Positions 61,539 to 64,000 of a stretch of DNA of 64,000 bases are shown here, piece after piece; the first letter of the stretch is position 1, and the number at the start of each line of letters is the position of its first letter. The notes beneath the pieces were generated by a model that made no database searches, was not told the origin of the DNA, and was given only the letters and a program-made list of their open reading frames with translations. The stretch spans positions 27,293-91,292 of the forward strand of contig JAJSLI010000021.1 in the NCBI GenBank assembly GCA_021272315.1, written 5' to 3'. The position numbers were made by a program, and so were the translations under genes. This DNA comes from Methylacidiphilales bacterium. GTDB taxonomy: Bacteria > Verrucomicrobiota > Verrucomicrobiia > Methylacidiphilales > UBA1321.

Positions 61539-63683
61539 TTACTTCTTCGTCATCACTCGCACGCCCGTCCACGCCTCGTCCGGCGGGTTGCGGATGAATT
61601 CCCGGCAGTTGGCCAGGTACGCCTCCGCCTGCAAATCGCCCGGCTGAATTTTCAGCGCTTCCTCGAACAGCTCCGCCGCTCGCCCGAACTCCCGGCTGCG
61701 AAAAGCGCGCACGCCCTCCTCGTAAGTCTCGAGAAATTTCTGCATTTCGGGCGCCAGTCCCTCGGACTTCTCCCCGATCACGGTGAAAGCCTCCACCGCC
61801 TTGGTCTTCCCCACCACCACCACCAAGTCCACCGTGCGCAGGTAAAATACGTCGCGCACCAAATCGGCCACGCTCTCGCCGAGCAGCAATTCCAGATGAT
61901 ATTCCTTCGTCAGACTCTCCAGCCGCGAGGCCAGGTTCACCGCGTCGCCGATCACCGCGTATTCCGTCCTCTGCTGTTGCGAACCGATGTCGCCCACGAT
62001 GGCCTCGCCGTGGTTTAACCCGATCCCGATGTGCCATTCCTCGCGCCCCTGCGCCTTCCACTTCGCGTTCAACTTCCCCAACTCCGCCAGCATCTCCCGC
62101 GCGGAGCGGACCGCCCGCACCGCGTCCTCCTTCGGCCCGAAGTTGTAGGGCGTGTTGCCCCACACCGCCATTACCGCGTCCCCGATAAATTTGTCCAGCG
62201 CGCCGTCATAACGAAAGACGCAGGCCACCATCTCCGTCAGGTACTCGTTGAGCTTGGCGATGTGCTGCTGCGATTTTCCCTCCGCGGCCGCCGCTTCCGT
62301 CTTGGTCGTGAAACCGCGCACGTCGGAAAAAAGCACCGTCACCGGCTGGCGCGAGCCGGCCAGCATTTCCTGGTAACTTTCGAGGTGATCGAGCAGGTAC
62401 TTCGCCACGTTCGGCGAGGTGTACCGCTGGAAGGCCGCGCGCAACTGCATCTTCTCCACCTGCGCCAGCACGAAATCGTAGACGGTGCCGACGCCCATCG
62501 CCCCGCCGAACACTCCGACCGGCCCGACCGCCGGCAAAAGCCAGCCCGGCCCGTTGTACGCCCTCAGGATTGCCGCCACGTAAACGCCCGTCACCAGCAC
62601 CGCCGCCGCGAATCTCCCGGCGATGTTCGGGACGACCAGCGCCAGCGCCAAGGCCAGCGCGGCCGCGCTGAAAATCATCACCCGGCTGAACGCCGCCGAC
62701 GGCCTCTGCAAGAAATCATTCTCCAGCAGTGCGTTCATCGCGTTGAGGTGGATTTCCGCGCCCGCCATGATTCCAAACGGCGTCGGCTGCACATCCTTGA
62801 ACCAATTCCCTTCCGGACCCACCAGCACGATCTTGTCCTTGAAATAGGCGCCGTTTTGAAAATTCGACGCCCAGGCGTGCGGGTCGAAGATGGTGTAGAG
62901 GGAATAAGAGGGAATCAGCGGGATGTTGGGCAGATGGGCGCCTCCAAACCGGAACACATGGGCGTCCATGTCATTCGGCGGCCGTTGCAGCCCACCCGCG
63001 TTCTCCGCCATGCGCGCGGCAAGAGAATAGGTCATCGGCAGGTTTTCCGCGCCTTTCAGGCTGTTGATATATTCGAGGTTGATGCGGTAATGCGTATCGC
63101 GAACCACGGCGTCCTCGTCGGGAAAATAATTAAGGTAGCCGACCTGCTCGTCCGTCGGGCTTTGCGAGGGCAAAAGCGTGGAGGGCGGCAGCGTAAACCC
63201 GTTGAGACCGTCCGCAAAATTCATCCCCACGACGATGCGTCCGGGATATTTGTCCATGACCTGCCGAAAGTCGGCGTCCTCCGGCTTTGGATCGCGAAAG
63301 ATCAGGTCGAAACCCACCACCTTGGCGCCGGCACCAAATAACCGGTCGCAGACTTCCCCGTAGACCGAACGCTGGAAGGGAAAACCGTCACTGGCCCGGA
63401 TCAGCAAAAGCCCCTTTGAATTCGCAATCGTCGCGTCATCCAGGGCATCGAGCTTGATCGAAGGCCCGTCAATGGCCAAAAAAACCAGGTTGGGGTTGAT
63501 CGGCGCCAGCCGTCCGAAGCGGGCCCGCGCGTCGTCCGTCGCCAGTTCGGCGCGCGCCAGGGGGCGGTAATGCAAATCGCTCTCGAAAAGGTCCTCGAGA
63601 TAATCCAACCCGAACCAGATGCCGAGGACACCGAGGGTGATCGCCAAATGACTCGTCCAGCGCCTTTTCAACCATCGCAGCAC
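61539..63683 (-). CDS. CHASE2-domain class III adenylate cyclase with TPR tail
   Basis: About 714 residues from a GTG at 63681-63683; no ATG fits, and TTG at 63671 or 63818 are alternatives. One N-terminal membrane helix, a CHASE2 extracytoplasmic sensor (LVFLAIDGPSIKLD, VVGFDLIFRDPKPEDADF, KDKIVLVGPEGNWFKD), then three membrane helices and a cyclase domain. Metal Asp residues lie in LFSDVRGFT and DKFIGDAVMAVWG. The Lys of DKFIGD and Asp of IGDAVNLASR fit ATP as substrate. The C-terminal 60 residues form a TPR. Likely makes cAMP in response to an envelope signal; FecR genes commonly neighbour CHASE2 cyclases. Confidence 0.9.
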   Translation of the reverse strand: MLRWLKRRWTSHLAITLGVLGIWFGLDYLEDLFESDLHYRPLARAELATDDARARFGRLAPINPNLVFLAIDGPSIKLDALDDATIANSKGLLLIRASDGFPFQRSVYGEVCDRLFGAGAKVVGFDLIFRDPKPEDADFRQVMDKYPGRIVVGMNFADGLNGFTLPPSTLLPSQSPTDEQVGYLNYFPDEDAVVRDTHYRINLEYINSLKGAENLPMTYSLAARMAENAGGLQRPPNDMDAHVFRFGGAHLPNIPLIPSYSLYTIFDPHAWASNFQNGAYFKDKIVLVGPEGNWFKDVQPTPFGIMAGAEIHLNAMNALLENDFLQRPSAAFSRVMIFSAAALALALALVVPNIAGRFAAAVLVTGVYVAAILRAYNGPGWLLPAVGPVGVFGGAMGVGTVYDFVLAQVEKMQLRAAFQRYTSPNVAKYLLDHLESYQEMLAGSRQPVTVLFSDVRGFTTKTEAAAAEGKSQQHIAKLNEYLTEMVACVFRYDGALDKFIGDAVMAVWGNTPYNFGPKEDAVRAVRSAREMLAELGKLNAKWKAQGREEWHIGIGLNHGEAIVGDIGSQQQRTEYAVIGDAVNLASRLESLTKEYHLELLLGESVADLVRDVFYLRTVDLVVVVGKTKAVEAFTVIGEKSEGLAPEMQKFLETYEEGVRAFRSREFGRAAELFEEALKIQPGDLQAEAYLANCREFIRNPPDEAWTGVRVMTKK

Positions 63684-63834
63684 GGCTCCATGAGAGCGTA
63701 ACCCCGCCGCGCTGGCAACCGCGCAGTTCCGCTGAAAAGAGCCCTTCCGGCCCTGCTTCCGGCGCGATTTTGGCTTGCTGCTTCCCGAGGCTCGGGCATT
63801 GTGGATGTTTCGCCGCAAACCGCGACAGGCGACG

Positions 63835-63907
<73 letters not shown>

Positions 63908-63958
63908 CACCTCTGAAAATAGGGGTTGTGTACCAAAAAGTGTACCAAATTCGCCTTT

Positions 63959-63982
63959 GTCGGGTTGTTTTCCCGACGTTTT
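63959..63982 (+). terminator. Terminator after tRNA-Phe
   Basis: GTCGGG (63959-63964) and CCCGAC (63972-63977) form a 6-bp stem followed by GTTTT. Confidence 0.6.
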
Positions 63983-64000
63983 AATAGGAGCTCAGCCGTT

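Noticed and set aside
60565..62163. Minus-strand 532-codon frame spanning the barrel gene and part of the cyclase gene
   Set aside because: It crosses the intergenic hairpin and overlaps two genes with clear motifs; composition is antisense-like.

Overview
The window is a bacterial chromosomal segment, gene-dense and moderately GC-rich, from a Gram-negative (diderm) organism: it encodes LptD, TolB, Pal, TonB and a TonB-dependent receptor. Gene content (MoxR/DUF58/BatA operon ending in a squalene-cyclase-like secreted protein, FecR plus CHASE2 cyclase, type II-like glutamine synthetase, stand-alone OvoA C-terminal methyltransferase, NamZ family) best fits the PVC group, most likely Verrucomicrobiota. 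That placement is inference from gene families, not from a marker alignment.

Layout. 1-14.4 kb: one long minus-strand operon running MoxR ATPase, DUF58, BatA-like vWA, a second vWA protein, a DUF4175-like membrane protein, a Gln/Ala-rich coiled coil, a secreted alpha/alpha-toroid protein, an NPCBM-like protein and a YdjY-like protein cut by the window edge. 14.9-17.8 kb: a small Cys-containing protein, a FecR-domain protein and a TPR protein. 17.9-26.2 kb: metal homeostasis: a ZnuABC-type importer divergent from a TonB-dependent receptor and TonB, with three operator-like palindromes between them, then SufT, ferritin and a divergent NRAMP transporter. 26.8-29.6 kb: TolA-like, TolB, Pal. 29.8-34.4 kb: GlcD-like oxidase, an AT-rich accessory islet with a RelE/ParE-type toxin-antitoxin pair, a DUF151 nuclease, ThiG, ribosomal protein S20. 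34.6-40.3 kb: LptD, UDP-glucose dehydrogenase, PurA, UppS. 40.3-42.5 kb: an islet (serine hydrolase, FkbM methyltransferase) marked by a 129-bp duplication of the uppS 3' end. 42.5-50.8 kb: M3 peptidase, HicBA, a large TPR protein, OvoA-C-like methyltransferase, a T2SF membrane protein, NamZ. 50.8-56.8 kb: a repeat-rich accessory stretch containing a MITE with 17-bp terminal inverted repeats, an ECF sigma/anti-sigma operon, a divergent trypsin-like protease plus unknown protein, and a second dispersed repeat family. 56.8-64 kb: a mini-kinase/PP2C pair, glutamine synthetase with a candidate sigma-54 promoter, a FecR/outer-membrane/CHASE2-cyclase cluster and tRNA-Phe.

Main points for a second look: the frameshifted tail of the FecR gene at 59464, the synonymous-only divergence of the uppS tail duplication, the MITE at 50785-51001, the operator cluster at 20440-20512, the mini-kinase/PP2C pair and the extended MoxR operon.
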